From an uncultured Eubacteriales bacterium (GTDB lineage Bacteria; Bacillota; Clostridia; Christensenellales; CAG-138), in contig URQH01000008.1 in assembly GCA_900549955.1 (NCBI GenBank), positions 1 to 58,125 of the forward strand: 58,125 nt of DNA, given 5' to 3'. Below the pieces are notes generated by a model. The model made no database searches. It was given only the letters and a program-made list of their open reading frames with translations, and was not told the DNA's origin. Position 1 is the first letter of the stretch, and every line of letters begins with the position of its first letter. The position numbers and the translations under genes are program-made. Below are positions 45,578-53,672 of the stretch, piece after piece.

Positions 45578-45721
45578 AATTTTTGCTTTTTTCGGATATT
45601 CGGTTTTTGGGCTGCGTGGCACGCTACCTCCGGGAGCTAGTCCGCCTGTCACCGCCGGGAGGCAACCGCCAAACGCGCACCGCAGAACCGGAAACCATAA
45701 ATAGATGAAGAAAGAGATGAC

Positions 45722-45756
45722 AAAAAGCCGCCGCGAACCATTTCGTTCGCGGCGGC
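45722..45756 (-). terminator. Terminator of tRNA-Pro
   Basis: Perfect 12-bp stem (45756-45745 with 45738-45727), six-base loop, then five T residues on the minus strand. Confidence 0.92.
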
Positions 45757-45757
45757 A

Positions 45758-45834
45758 TGGTCTGGGTGAGAAGATTTGAACTTCCGGCCTCTTGAACCCC
45801 ATTCAAGCACGCTACCAAACTGCGCCACACCCAG
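45758..45834 (-). tRNA. tRNA-Pro (anticodon GGG)
   Basis: On the minus strand the 77-base sequence folds as a full cloverleaf: acceptor CTGGGTG/CACCCAG with discriminator A, D stem GCGC/GCGT with loop AGTTTGGTA, anticodon stem CTTGA/TCAAG with loop ATGGGGT, T stem GGAAG/CTTCT with loop TTCAAAT, and an encoded CCA. Bases 34-36 are GGG. It reads CCC and CCU proline codons. Confidence 0.95.
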
Positions 45835-45851
45835 ACGCTGTAAGCGTTATT

Positions 45852-45880
45852 ATAGTAGCATCTCCAGGTGGGAATGTCAA
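45852..45880 (-). promoter_or_regulatory. Promoter of tRNA-Pro
   Basis: TTGACA (45880-45875), 17-base spacer, TACTAT (45857-45852) on the minus strand. Confidence 0.7.
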
Positions 45881-45891
45881 GCCGGACGGGG

Positions 45892-46007
45892 GCGGATTTT
45901 CCGCGCCGCGCCAACGGGCAACCGGCGTCGGCGTGCGCAGGGGCGTTCCTGCGGCGCCGGATTTCGGGATTAGGAGCGGTTTTCCGCGCCGCGCCAATGG
46001 CAACCGG
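45892..46007. repeat. Two-copy intergenic direct repeat
   Basis: Two imperfect copies of about 33 bases, at 45892-45924 and 45976-46007, share the core ttttccgcgccgcgccaa followed by ggcaaccggc. The copies are 84 bases apart between the tRNA promoter and the Na/Pi cotransporter promoter. No coding frame explains them convincingly. Confidence 0.55.
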
Positions 46008-46027
46008 CACAATTGTGCAGATTGGGC

Positions 46028-46056
46028 TTTCCACCATTGCCAAATTCCGATATAAT
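46028..46056 (+). promoter_or_regulatory. Promoter of the Na/Pi cotransporter
   Basis: Perfect TATAAT (46051-46056) with a weak -35 (TTTCCA, 46028-46033) at 17 bases. Confidence 0.55.
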
Positions 46057-46095
46057 GGATGAGATTTGTGGGTAAAAAAAGAGGAAGGAGCAACT

Positions 46096-47844
46096 ATGGA
46101 TATTTTTGACGGCCTCTCCCTCATCGGCGGCCTGGCGCTGTTCCTGTTCGGCATGAACGTCATGGGCAGCGCGCTCGAAAAGCAGGCCGGAGGAAAACTC
46201 AAGACCATTCTGGAGAGCCTGACGAGCAACCCGGCCAAGGGGTTCTTCGTCGGGCTACTGGTGACCGCCGTCATTCAGTCGTCCTCGGCGACGACGGTCA
46301 TGGTCGTCGGCTTTGTCAGCGCGGGCGTCATGACGCTGCATCAGGCCATCTACATCATCATGGGCGCCAACGTGGGCACGACGGTCACCGCGTGGATCCT
46401 GAGCCTGTCCGGCATCGACGGGTCCAGCATGTTCGTGCAGCTGCTCAAGCCGACTTCCTTTACGCCGATTCTCGCGCTCATCGGCATCATCCTGTTCATG
46501 TTCTGCAAGAGCGCGCGCCGCAAGACCACGGGCTCCATCCTGCTCGGCTTTGCCGTGCTGATGACCGGCATGACCGCCATGTCGGACGCGGTCAGCGGTC
46601 TGCGCGACGTGCCCGCCTTTGCCAACATCCTGCTGCTCTTTTCCAACCCGATCCTGGGCGTGCTCGCCGGCGCGCTGCTGACCGCCATCATCCAGTCCTC
46701 GTCCGCATCGGTCGGCATTCTGCAGGCGCTTTCGGCCACTGGCGCGGTCACCTATGGCATTTCCATCCCCATCATCATGGGACAGAACATCGGCACCTGC
46801 GTCACGGCGCTGATCGCCTCCACGGGCGCAACCAAAAATGCCCGGCGCGCGGCGATGGTACACCTGTACTTCAACATCATCGGCGCGCTCGTGCTGCTTG
46901 CGCTGTTTTACGGGCTGGACGCCATTTTCCATTTGTCCTTTGTCGGCTTACCCACGTCTCAGCTGGGCATCGCGGTCGTGCACACCGCGTTCAACGTCCT
47001 CTGCACAGCCATCCTGCTGCCCTTTGGCAACCAGCTTGAGCGTCTCGCCTGCCTGACCGTCAAGGACGACCAGGAGGATCAGGAGATCCGCATGCTGGAC
47101 GAGCGTCTGCTCGCCGTGCCGGCCGTAGCGGTGGAACGCTGCCGCCACGCGGTGGAGTCCATGGCCCGGCACGCGGTGCATGCCTTTGAAAGCGCCGTCT
47201 CGCTGCTGGCCCAGTACGATGAAAAGGCCACCGAGCAGCTGCGCAGCGAAGAGAACCTCGTGGATCGGTTTGAGGACCGCATCGGGGCGTTCCTCGTGCG
47301 CATCTCGACGCAGAACCTCTCGGATGAGGACAGCTTTGAATGCACCAAGCTGCTCCGGCTCATCGGCGAATACGAACGCATCTGCGACCACGCGGTCAAC
47401 CTGCTCGAATCGGCAGAGGAAATCCAGGTCAAGCACATCGCCTTTTCCCAGGTCGCCACACAGGAGCTGCATACGCTGATCGCGGCCGTGCGGGAGATCG
47501 TGACCATCTCCTTCGACGCCTTCTGTACCGGCAACGCCGCTCTCGCCGACCGGGTGGAACCGCTCGAGCAGGTCGTGGACGGGCTGCGCAACCAGATCAA
47601 GCTCAACCACACGCTGCGCCTGCAGAAGAGCGAGTGCACGATCGAGCACGGGTTCGTCCTCTCGGACATCCTGACCAACCTCGAGCGCGTATCCGACCAC
47701 TGCTCCAACGTGGCGGTCTGCATCCGGGAGATGTCCCAGCACAGCCCGCTCGGCGCGCACGACTACCTCGATCACATCCAGCAGACGGGCAAGGACTACC
47801 AGCGCCAGTTTGAAGAATACCGGGAAAAGTACAAGTTGGCATGA
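46096..47844 (+). CDS. Na/Pi-cotransporter II-related protein with PhoU-like domain
   Basis: Imports phosphate with sodium in characterised relatives. Residues 1-320 hold the two inverted membrane repeats with the paired QSSSA signatures (VTAVIQSSSATT; TAIIQSSSASVG) and GANVGTTVTAW / GQNIGTCVTAL. Residues about 340-565 form a cytoplasmic helical PhoU-like domain (ERICDHAVNLLES; LERVSDHCSNVAV). 582 residues from the ATG at 46096, which has AAGGAG six bases upstream. Monocistronic, convergent with the pyrophosphatase. Confidence 0.9.
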   Translation: MDIFDGLSLIGGLALFLFGMNVMGSALEKQAGGKLKTILESLTSNPAKGFFVGLLVTAVIQSSSATTVMVVGFVSAGVMTLHQAIYIIMGANVGTTVTAWILSLSGIDGSSMFVQLLKPTSFTPILALIGIILFMFCKSARRKTTGSILLGFAVLMTGMTAMSDAVSGLRDVPAFANILLLFSNPILGVLAGALLTAIIQSSSASVGILQALSATGAVTYGISIPIIMGQNIGTCVTALIASTGATKNARRAAMVHLYFNIIGALVLLALFYGLDAIFHLSFVGLPTSQLGIAVVHTAFNVLCTAILLPFGNQLERLACLTVKDDQEDQEIRMLDERLLAVPAVAVERCRHAVESMARHAVHAFESAVSLLAQYDEKATEQLRSEENLVDRFEDRIGAFLVRISTQNLSDEDSFECTKLLRLIGEYERICDHAVNLLESAEEIQVKHIAFSQVATQELHTLIAAVREIVTISFDAFCTGNAALADRVEPLEQVVDGLRNQIKLNHTLRLQKSECTIEHGFVLSDILTNLERVSDHCSNVAVCIREMSQHSPLGAHDYLDHIQQTGKDYQRQFEEYREKYKLA

Positions 47845-47910
47845 GCCGGCGGGACACCGGGCGCGCCGCGCCAGGGCAGCGGCCGCAATCCGGGCTGCCG
47901 GGGCACACAC

Positions 47911-47939
47911 AAAAAGGGCGGTTTTCCCGCCCTTTTTTG
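47911..47939. terminator. Bidirectional terminator between the Na/Pi cotransporter and hppA
   Basis: Stem with A5GGGCG on one side and CGCCCT5-6 on the other, so both strands have a hairpin followed by a T run. Confidence 0.88.
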
Positions 47940-47956
47940 TCGTCTGTTTGCCGGCC

Positions 47957-49912
47957 TCAGCCATGCAGCAGCGGCGCAAACAGCAGCGCCACGATGCTCA
48001 TCAGCTTGATGAGGATGTTCAGCGACGGGCCGGCCGTGTCCTTGAGCGGATCGCCCACCGTGTCGCCAATGACGGCCGCCTTGTGCGCCTCCGATCCCTT
48101 CTCCGTCTCCTCGATCAGCTTTTTGGCGTTGTCCCACGCGCCGCCGCTGTTCGACATGAACAGTGCCAGCAGCACGCCGCACAGCGTGGCGCCCATGAGC
48201 ATGCCCGCAAGCGCCGCCCGGCCGAGCACGAGCCCAACCACCACCGGCGAAACGACCGCGATGGCGCCGGGCACGAGCATGTGCCGCAGCGCGGCGCTCG
48301 TGGCGATGTCCACGCAGCGCGCGTATTCCGGCTTGGCCGTCCCGTCCCAGATGCCGGCAATCTCCTGAAACTGACGCCGCACCTCGTCGATGATACGCAC
48401 GGCGGAATGCGACACCGCGTCAAGCGCCAGCGCCGAAAACAGATAGGCCAGCCCGCCGCCGAGGAAGAAACCGCCGATCACCGTGCAATCCAGCACGTTG
48501 ACCGCGTCCAGCCCCACGCTGCTCGTATACGAGCTGAGCAGCGCCAGCGCCGTGAGCGCCGCAGAGCCGATCGAAAACCCTTTGCCAATGGCGGCCGTCG
48601 TGTTGCCCACGGCGTCCAGCCGGTCCGTGATGGCGCGCACCTCGGCCGGTAGGCCCGCCATCTGCGCGATGCCGCCCGCATTGTCCGCAATCGGGCCATA
48701 GGCGTCCACCGCGATGACCGACGCCACCGTGGCCAGCATGCCAAGCGCGGAGAGCGCCACGCCGAACACGCCGCATACAAAGAAAGATACCACCACCGCC
48801 AGCACGATGACCACGATCGGGATCGCCGTGCTGCGCATACCGGCGCTCAGGCCCTCGAGAATGTTCGTCGCCGCGCCGGTACGGCTCTTGCCGGCGATGC
48901 TCTTGACCGCCCGGTAGTCGGACGAAGTGTACCATTCGGTAGAAAGCCCCGTCACCACGCCGGAGACGATGCCCGTCACGACGGCCACAAAGTGCAGCCA
49001 GTTCTGCAGCAGCAGCAGGTCGAGCGCCAGCGCCGCCAACAGGAACACACCCATGCCGATGTATGTACCGGCCATCATCGTCTTTTGCGGTGCGCTCCGC
49101 CGGCTCAGCCGCACAAAGAGAATGCCAAGGATGGCCGACAGCGCGCCAGCGCCGCACAGCAGGAACAAGAACGACACCGCCTGCGCACCGCCAGCCACGA
49201 CACCCAGGATCACGCTGGACACGATGGCGCCGACATAGCTTTCAAACAGGTCTGCGCCCATGCCCGCCACGTCGCCGACGTTGTCGCCCACGTTGTCCGC
49301 AATGACCGCCGGGTTGCGCGGGTCGTCCTCCGGGATCCCCGCCTCTACCTTGCCCACCAGGTCCGCGCCGACGTCCGCCGCCTTGGTGTAAATGCCGCCG
49401 CCCACGCGGCTGAACAGCGCCACCAGGCTGGCGCCCAGGCTGAACCCGGTCAAAATGCCGGTATCCTGAAAGACCAGGTAACACATCGTCACGCCCAGCA
49501 GCCCAAGGCCCACCACGCTGAGGCCCATGACCGAACCGCCCGTAAACGCCGTGTGGAGCGCAGCCACCTCGCTGCACTGCGCCGCCTGCGCCGTGCGCGC
49601 GTTGGACGCCGTGGCGCTGCGCATGCCGATGAACCCGGCCAGCAGCGACAGCGCCGCGCCGCAGACAAAGCTGACGGATACGCGCCAGCCCATGGACGGC
49701 AGCAGCAGGAACAACAGCGCGAGCGCCGCCACAAACAGCACGACAATGCCGTATTCCCGGCGCAAAAACGCCATGGCGCCATCCCGGATAAACCCGGCAA
49801 TTTCCGCAACTTTCGTGTTTTCTATGCGCGTCCTCTTGTTTTGAAACAGAAACAGCATCGCAAGCAACAACGAAACCACCGCTGCCGCCACCGCAACGTA
49901 AAGCCCAACCAT
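47957..49912 (-). CDS. hppA: Membrane-bound ion-pumping pyrophosphatase, K+-dependent, probably Na+-type
   Basis: Couples pyrophosphate hydrolysis to cation export. About sixteen hydrophobic segments in 651 residues. PPi/Mg-binding motifs DVGADLVGKVE (180-190) and DNVGDNVGD (206-214) are intact. Ala440 and Gly443 in GNTTAAIGKG occupy the positions that are Lys and Thr in K+-independent enzymes, so K+ dependence is predicted. Asp221 and Glu224 in ADLFESYVG follow the spacing seen in Na+-pumping rather than plant H+-pumping enzymes. It starts at the ATG at 49912 with AGGAGAG upstream. No clear promoter was found between it and mgtC, 133 bases upstream, so cotranscription is possible. Confidence 0.93.
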   Translation of the reverse strand: MVGLYVAVAAAVVSLLLAMLFLFQNKRTRIENTKVAEIAGFIRDGAMAFLRREYGIVVLFVAALALLFLLLPSMGWRVSVSFVCGAALSLLAGFIGMRSATASNARTAQAAQCSEVAALHTAFTGGSVMGLSVVGLGLLGVTMCYLVFQDTGILTGFSLGASLVALFSRVGGGIYTKAADVGADLVGKVEAGIPEDDPRNPAVIADNVGDNVGDVAGMGADLFESYVGAIVSSVILGVVAGGAQAVSFLFLLCGAGALSAILGILFVRLSRRSAPQKTMMAGTYIGMGVFLLAALALDLLLLQNWLHFVAVVTGIVSGVVTGLSTEWYTSSDYRAVKSIAGKSRTGAATNILEGLSAGMRSTAIPIVVIVLAVVVSFFVCGVFGVALSALGMLATVASVIAVDAYGPIADNAGGIAQMAGLPAEVRAITDRLDAVGNTTAAIGKGFSIGSAALTALALLSSYTSSVGLDAVNVLDCTVIGGFFLGGGLAYLFSALALDAVSHSAVRIIDEVRRQFQEIAGIWDGTAKPEYARCVDIATSAALRHMLVPGAIAVVSPVVVGLVLGRAALAGMLMGATLCGVLLALFMSNSGGAWDNAKKLIEETEKGSEAHKAAVIGDTVGDPLKDTAGPSLNILIKLMSIVALLFAPLLHG

Positions 49913-50045
49913 GTAAAACTTTCTCTCCTAAACTTTGGATTTGATGTATGAAAACGCACCAAACACGTTGTTGTCGGATCTGACGAACGCCTGCATCCGG
50001 GAGGGATACAGCCATGGCGGGCAGGTTCCGGCGTCACGGACAAAG

Positions 50046-50744
50046 TCAGTCGTCCACTTCCTCCACGAACACGACGCCATTTGCCCGTTCCACAAGCGCA
50101 AGCGTCTCCTCCCTCGCCAGGGCGGCGGGGAACTTGATCAGGCAAAACAGCCCAATCCCTTCCCGGTTGCCGGACGGGAGCGTCTCCACGTCCGAAATCT
50201 CCATGCCGCGCGCCCGCAGACCGGACAGCAGCGGCTTTAAATCTTCCATGGCGGACAGGATGATATACAGGTGCAGCCGGCGCAACCGGCGCGCAAACGA
50301 AATTTCAAACCAGTCTGCCAGCAACATCACAAACAGCAGCACCACACAGGTCAGCAGCGCGCCAAAGTAAAACCCGATGCCGATGGCGATCCCCATGCAC
50401 GCGGCCGCCCACAGCCCCGCCGCCGTAGTCAGGCCCTTGACCCGGTAATACCGGGTGACCATGATCGTCCCTGCGCCCAGAAAACCAATGCCGCTGATCA
50501 CCTGCGCCGGCATACGACCCAGGTCCGCCTGCGCAAAGGCGACGGACATAAACTGCGCCGTCAGCATGACCACCGTCGCGCCGACGCACACGAGCATATA
50601 AGTGCGCAGCCCGGCTGCGCGCCGCTTGCGCGTGCGCTCCAGCCCCAGCACGCCGCTGCACACCACCGCCAGCAGCAGACGCACAGCGACGGTCATCTCG
50701 CTGAGTTCCATCAGTCCCGCGCGCTCCGCAAACGCCTGTATCAT
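50046..50744 (-). CDS. MgtC/SapB-family membrane protein
   Basis: A 232-residue protein with about five hydrophobic segments followed by a soluble C-terminal ACT-like region (from about 155). MgtC motifs: LLLAVVCSGVLGLERTRKRRAAGLRTYMLV, GIGFLGAGTIM and GLTTAAGLWAAACMGIAIG. The family is tied to growth at low magnesium and to control of ATP synthase or phosphate in pathogens; the transport role is disputed. The ATG at 50744 has GAGGAAG upstream; a TTG at 50777 is an alternative. A 170-base structured leader precedes it. Confidence 0.87.
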   Translation of the reverse strand: MIQAFAERAGLMELSEMTVAVRLLLAVVCSGVLGLERTRKRRAAGLRTYMLVCVGATVVMLTAQFMSVAFAQADLGRMPAQVISGIGFLGAGTIMVTRYYRVKGLTTAAGLWAAACMGIAIGIGFYFGALLTCVVLLFVMLLADWFEISFARRLRRLHLYIILSAMEDLKPLLSGLRARGMEISDVETLPSGNREGIGLFCLIKFPAALAREETLALVERANGVVFVEEVDD

Positions 50745-50920
50745 CTCATCTTCCTCTCGGCCCGTCATGGCGGGCAACGCCCCCGTTCACCAGCAATAGA
50801 AAACGAAAAGCCACACACGGCATGACCGTGCGACAAGCCCCGCTATCGATTGTCCCCCTTGGTGAAAAGAACGATGATTTTATCTGCCGGACGCCCCGGC
50901 TCAATGCTTACTCTCAGTAT
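50745..50920 (-). ncRNA. Structured mgtC leader, candidate riboswitch or attenuator
   Basis: Transcription from the promoter at 50955-50927 gives a leader of about 175 bases before the mgtC ATG. Seen within it in order: a GCCGG/CCGGC hairpin, a GACAA...TTGTC pairing, and a seven-bp hairpin (CGCACGG with CCGTGTG) followed by TGGCTTTTCGTTTTC that resembles a terminator. The TTGTC strand abuts the terminator stem, so mutually exclusive pairings are possible. I do not recognise it as an M-box, TPP, ykkC or yybP-ykoY element. The sensing function is inferred. Confidence 0.4.
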
Positions 50921-50926
50921 TTTATT

Positions 50927-50955
50927 ATCTTACACGGCAGACGTGCAAAAGTCAA
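50927..50955 (-). promoter_or_regulatory. Promoter of mgtC
   Basis: TTGACT (50955-50950), 17-base spacer, TAAGAT (50932-50927). A direct repeat acgtgcaaaa occurs at 50941-50950 and 50969-50978, beside and upstream of the -35 box. The remaining bases up to 51054 hold no supported gene. Confidence 0.65.
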
Positions 50956-51054
50956 TAAAAATATTCTAACGTGCAAAAAACTTTCTTTTTGCGGCAGGAT
51001 GCGACGACCTGTGCGCCGGTCGCGCGCACCCTGCCGGCCGCCATGCCTGTGCGC

Positions 51055-52905
51055 CTATCGCGCCGGCCGCCGCAGCATGCGCATGGCGTTGAGCACCGCG
51101 AGCACGCACACCCCGACGTCCGCAAACACCGCGAGCCACATGCCTGCAAGGCCCGCGGCCCCCAGCGCAAGCACCGCCGCCTTGACGCCCAGCGCAAACA
51201 CGATGTTCTCCGTCACGATCCGGCGCGTCCGGCGGGCAATGCGCACGACCAGCGCCAGCTTTTCCGGCCGGTCGTCCATGAGCACGACGTCCGCCGCCTC
51301 GATAGCGGCGTCCGAGCCGAGACCGCCCATGGCAATGCCCACGTCCGAGCGCGACAGTACGGGCGCGTCGTTGAGCCCGTCCCCGACATATACGAGCGTG
51401 CCGCGGCGGTCCGGCACGGCCAGCAGCGCCTCCACGGCGGCGACCTTGTCCGCCGGCAACAGTTCGGCGCGCACCTCGTCCAGCCCCAGCTGACCCGCCA
51501 CGCGCTCAGCCACCGGCTGCCGGTCGCCCGTCAGCATGACGGTCTTGCGCACGCCGAGCGACTTGAGCGCCCGGACGGCCTCCGCCGCCCCGTCCTTCAA
51601 CCGGTCGGCGATGACGATGTGCCCCACGTACCGGCCCTCCAGCGCGACGTACACGACCGTGCCCAACGTCTCGCAATCCTGCCAGGCGGCGCCCTCCCGC
51701 TCCATCAGCCTGCCGTTGCCCACGGCGACGCGCCTGCCGTCCACACGGGCCAGCACGCCCTGGCCGGCCGCCTCTTCCACGCCGTCCACGCGCCCGGCGT
51801 CCGGCACGGTCGGGCAGGCCGCGCGGAGCGACTGTGCAATTGGGTGGTTCGACCCGCTCTCTGCAAGCGCCGCCAGTTCCAGCAGCGCATCGGCAGAAAT
51901 GCCTTCCGGATGCACCTGCGCCACCTCGAACGTGCCGCGCGTGAGCGTGCCGGTCTTGTCAAACACCACGGTGTCCACGCGCGCCAGCGCCTCGAGATAG
52001 TTGGCGCCCTTGACCAGCACGCCGCACCGGCTCGCGCCGCCAATGCCGCCAAAGAACGTCAGCGGCACGGAGATGACCAGCGCGCAGGGACACGAGATGA
52101 CGAGGAACACGAGCGCCCGCGACGGCCACACGTGCCAGGCGCCGTCGAACAGCGGCGGCACGACCGCCAGCAGCGCCGCGCCGATGACCACGACGGGCGT
52201 GTACCAGCGCGCAAAGCGGGTGATAAACGCCTCCGCCTTTGCCTTGCTCGCGGCGGAATTTTCCACCAGCTCCAGGATGCGCGTCACGGTCGACTCGCTG
52301 CTCGGCCGCGACACGCGCACGCGCAGCAGGCCGGACAGGTTGACGCAACCACTCACGACCTCATCCCCCACGGCCACATCCCGCGGCAGGGACTCGCCCG
52401 TCAACGCGGCCGTGTCGAGGCTCGAAGCGCCCTCCAGCACGACGCCGTCGAGCGGCACGCGCTCGCCCGGCCTGACGGCGATGACCTCCCCCGCGGCCAC
52501 CGTCTCGACAGGGCATTCCACGAGCGCACCCGCCCGCTCCACGTTCGCCACATCCGGCCGGATGTCCATGAGCGCGGCAATAGACCGGCGGCTCCTGCCC
52601 ACGGCAATGCCCTGGAACAGCTCGCCCACCTGGTAGAACAGCATCACGGCCACGGCCTCGGTATATTCGCCGGTGGCAAACGCACCCAATGTGGCGATGG
52701 ACATGAGGAAATTTTCGTCGAACACCTGCCCGTGGCAGATGTGGAGCGCCGCGTCCCGCAGCACGTCCGCCCCCGCCACCAGATAGGGTACGGCAAACAG
52801 CGCAAGCCGCAGCCAGCGGTCCTGCACCGGTATCAGGCAGGCCGCGACGAGCAACGCCGCTCCTGCCAGGATGCGCACAAGTGTCCACCTTTGCCTGACG
52901 CTCAT
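51055..52905 (-). CDS. Heavy-metal P1B-type ATPase (Zn/Cd/Pb exporter)
   Basis: Pumps divalent soft metals out of the cell. A 616-residue protein with TGES (169-172), the metal-site CPC (272-274), phosphorylated Asp316 in DKTGT, the SNHPIA HP motif, and GDGLNDAP. A Lys in the following segments and Asp in ADVGVCVLAVLNAMR near the end fit the P1B-2 (zinc/cadmium/lead) group. Unlike many homologues it carries no N-terminal metal-binding domain; a separate 72-residue HMA protein encoded 13 bases upstream probably replaces it. ATG at 52905 with GGAGGAGG upstream. Confidence 0.92.
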   Translation of the reverse strand: MSVRQRWTLVRILAGAALLVAACLIPVQDRWLRLALFAVPYLVAGADVLRDAALHICHGQVFDENFLMSIATLGAFATGEYTEAVAVMLFYQVGELFQGIAVGRSRRSIAALMDIRPDVANVERAGALVECPVETVAAGEVIAVRPGERVPLDGVVLEGASSLDTAALTGESLPRDVAVGDEVVSGCVNLSGLLRVRVSRPSSESTVTRILELVENSAASKAKAEAFITRFARWYTPVVVIGAALLAVVPPLFDGAWHVWPSRALVFLVISCPCALVISVPLTFFGGIGGASRCGVLVKGANYLEALARVDTVVFDKTGTLTRGTFEVAQVHPEGISADALLELAALAESGSNHPIAQSLRAACPTVPDAGRVDGVEEAAGQGVLARVDGRRVAVGNGRLMEREGAAWQDCETLGTVVYVALEGRYVGHIVIADRLKDGAAEAVRALKSLGVRKTVMLTGDRQPVAERVAGQLGLDEVRAELLPADKVAAVEALLAVPDRRGTLVYVGDGLNDAPVLSRSDVGIAMGGLGSDAAIEAADVVLMDDRPEKLALVVRIARRTRRIVTENIVFALGVKAAVLALGAAGLAGMWLAVFADVGVCVLAVLNAMRMLRRPAR

Positions 52906-52918
52906 AAGGCCTCCTCCG

Positions 52919-53137
52919 TCAAAGTTCCACCCGGCATCCAGGTTCAATGCGCCTGCACGCGCGCACCGCCTGCTCGAGCACCGCGTCAATGCGCGCGTCC
53001 TCCGCCTCGATCGTCAGCTTTTGCAGTAGGAAATTGACGTTGACCGCCTGCACGCCGTCGATACGGCGGATGGCCTGCTCCATCTTGGCCGCGCAGTGCG
53101 CGCAGCCCAAATCGCGTAGCCTGACACTCTTTTTCAT
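52919..53137 (-). CDS. Heavy-metal-associated (HMA) domain protein
   Basis: A 72-residue ferredoxin-like metal carrier. The metal loop is LGCAHCAAKMEQAI (GxxCxxC-type, Cys-Ala-His-Cys), followed by GVQAVNVNFLLQKLTIEAE, matching the HMA fold. It lies between the ArsR sensor (35-base gap) and the P-type ATPase (13-base gap), so it should deliver or sense the same metal. It looks like a detached N-terminal domain of the ATPase. Confidence 0.9.
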   Translation of the reverse strand: MKKSVRLRDLGCAHCAAKMEQAIRRIDGVQAVNVNFLLQKLTIEAEDARIDAVLEQAVRACRRIEPGCRVEL

Positions 53138-53172
53138 CTAACCGCTCCTTCCGTTTGATTCCCGCTCCTGGT

Positions 53173-53529
53173 TCATTCGCACACGTGTTCCAGGCCCTGA
53201 TCGATGATGGTCCGCACGTGGTCGTCCGTCAGCGAATAGATGACGCTCTTGCCCTCCTTGCGGAACTTGACCAGCTTGGACTGCTTGAGCACGCGCAGGT
53301 GATGCGACACCGCGCTCTGGCTGATGCCGAGCAACTGCGCAATGTCGCACACGCACATCTCCGACTCAAACAGCACATACAGGATCTTGATGCGCGTGCT
53401 GTCTCCAAAGATCTTGTACAGCTCTGCCAGCTCGTAGAGCATCATCTCGTCCGGCATGTTGTCGTTCACGCGGGTGATCAACTCCTCATGCGCGTGAAGA
53501 AACTCGCAACGCGGCATATCCGGTTCCAC
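53173..53529 (-). CDS. ArsR/SmtB-family metal sensor (CadC/CzrA type)
   Basis: A 118-residue winged-helix repressor that leaves DNA when zinc, cadmium or lead binds. The recognition helix region is ISQSAVSHHLRVLKQSKLVK. Both metal sites are represented: Cys59 and Cys61 in the alpha3 motif EMCVCD, and Asp102, His104, His115 and Glu118 in the alpha5 motif at the C-terminus. The start is a GTG at 53529 with AAGGGTG seven bases upstream. It heads the HMA-ATPase unit and should repress its own promoter. Confidence 0.92.
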   Translation of the reverse strand: MEPDMPRCEFLHAHEELITRVNDNMPDEMMLYELAELYKIFGDSTRIKILYVLFESEMCVCDIAQLLGISQSAVSHHLRVLKQSKLVKFRKEGKSVIYSLTDDHVRTIIDQGLEHVCE

Positions 53530-53544
53530 AATCCATCACCCTTT

Positions 53545-53597
53545 CAATTAAACGATTGTTCATATGTTATTGTATAGCGCCATCCAGGTTTTGTCAA
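53545..53597 (-). promoter_or_regulatory. Promoter and candidate operator of the metal-efflux operon
   Basis: TTGACA (53597-53592), 17-base spacer, TACAAT (53574-53569). Just downstream, minus-strand ATATGAACAATCGTTTAAT (53565-53547) is an imperfect inverted repeat of the ATGAAC type bound by CzrA/CadC-like repressors, placed over the transcription start. Confidence 0.7.
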
Positions 53598-53617
53598 CCG
53601 CTTTACCGAAAGAACAT

Positions 53618-53654
53618 CAAAAAAGCGCCCCGCTTCCCCTTGGAAGCGGGGCGC
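53618..53654 (-). terminator. Terminator of the YbaK-type gene
   Basis: Perfect 13-bp GC-rich stem (53654-53642 with 53637-53625), four-base loop and seven T/A-rich bases (TTTTTTG) on the minus strand. Confidence 0.92.
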
Positions 53655-53672
53655 ATCCATCCGTGCCCCTGT

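Larger units (their letters stand above)
45485..45721. other. Arginine-operon control region and gene-free stretch
   Basis: Besides the promoter and ARG boxes (45519-45577), bases 45578-45721 carry an AT-rich upstream patch and then a GC-rich stretch with no supported gene. Open frames here lack ribosome sites and overlap the tRNA terminator. Confidence 0.5.

Noticed and set aside
45624..46274. Long frames across the tRNA-Pro region (both strands)
   Set aside because: They read through the tRNA, its terminator and promoter, and have no recognisable domain.
49935..50240. Plus-strand frame between hppA and mgtC
   Set aside because: It runs antisense into mgtC, lacks a ribosome site and has no recognisable domain.
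50790..50920. M-box (ykoK) or TPP riboswitch upstream of mgtC
   Set aside because: The conserved M-box and TPP core sequences are absent; only a CTGAGAG string resembles TPP.
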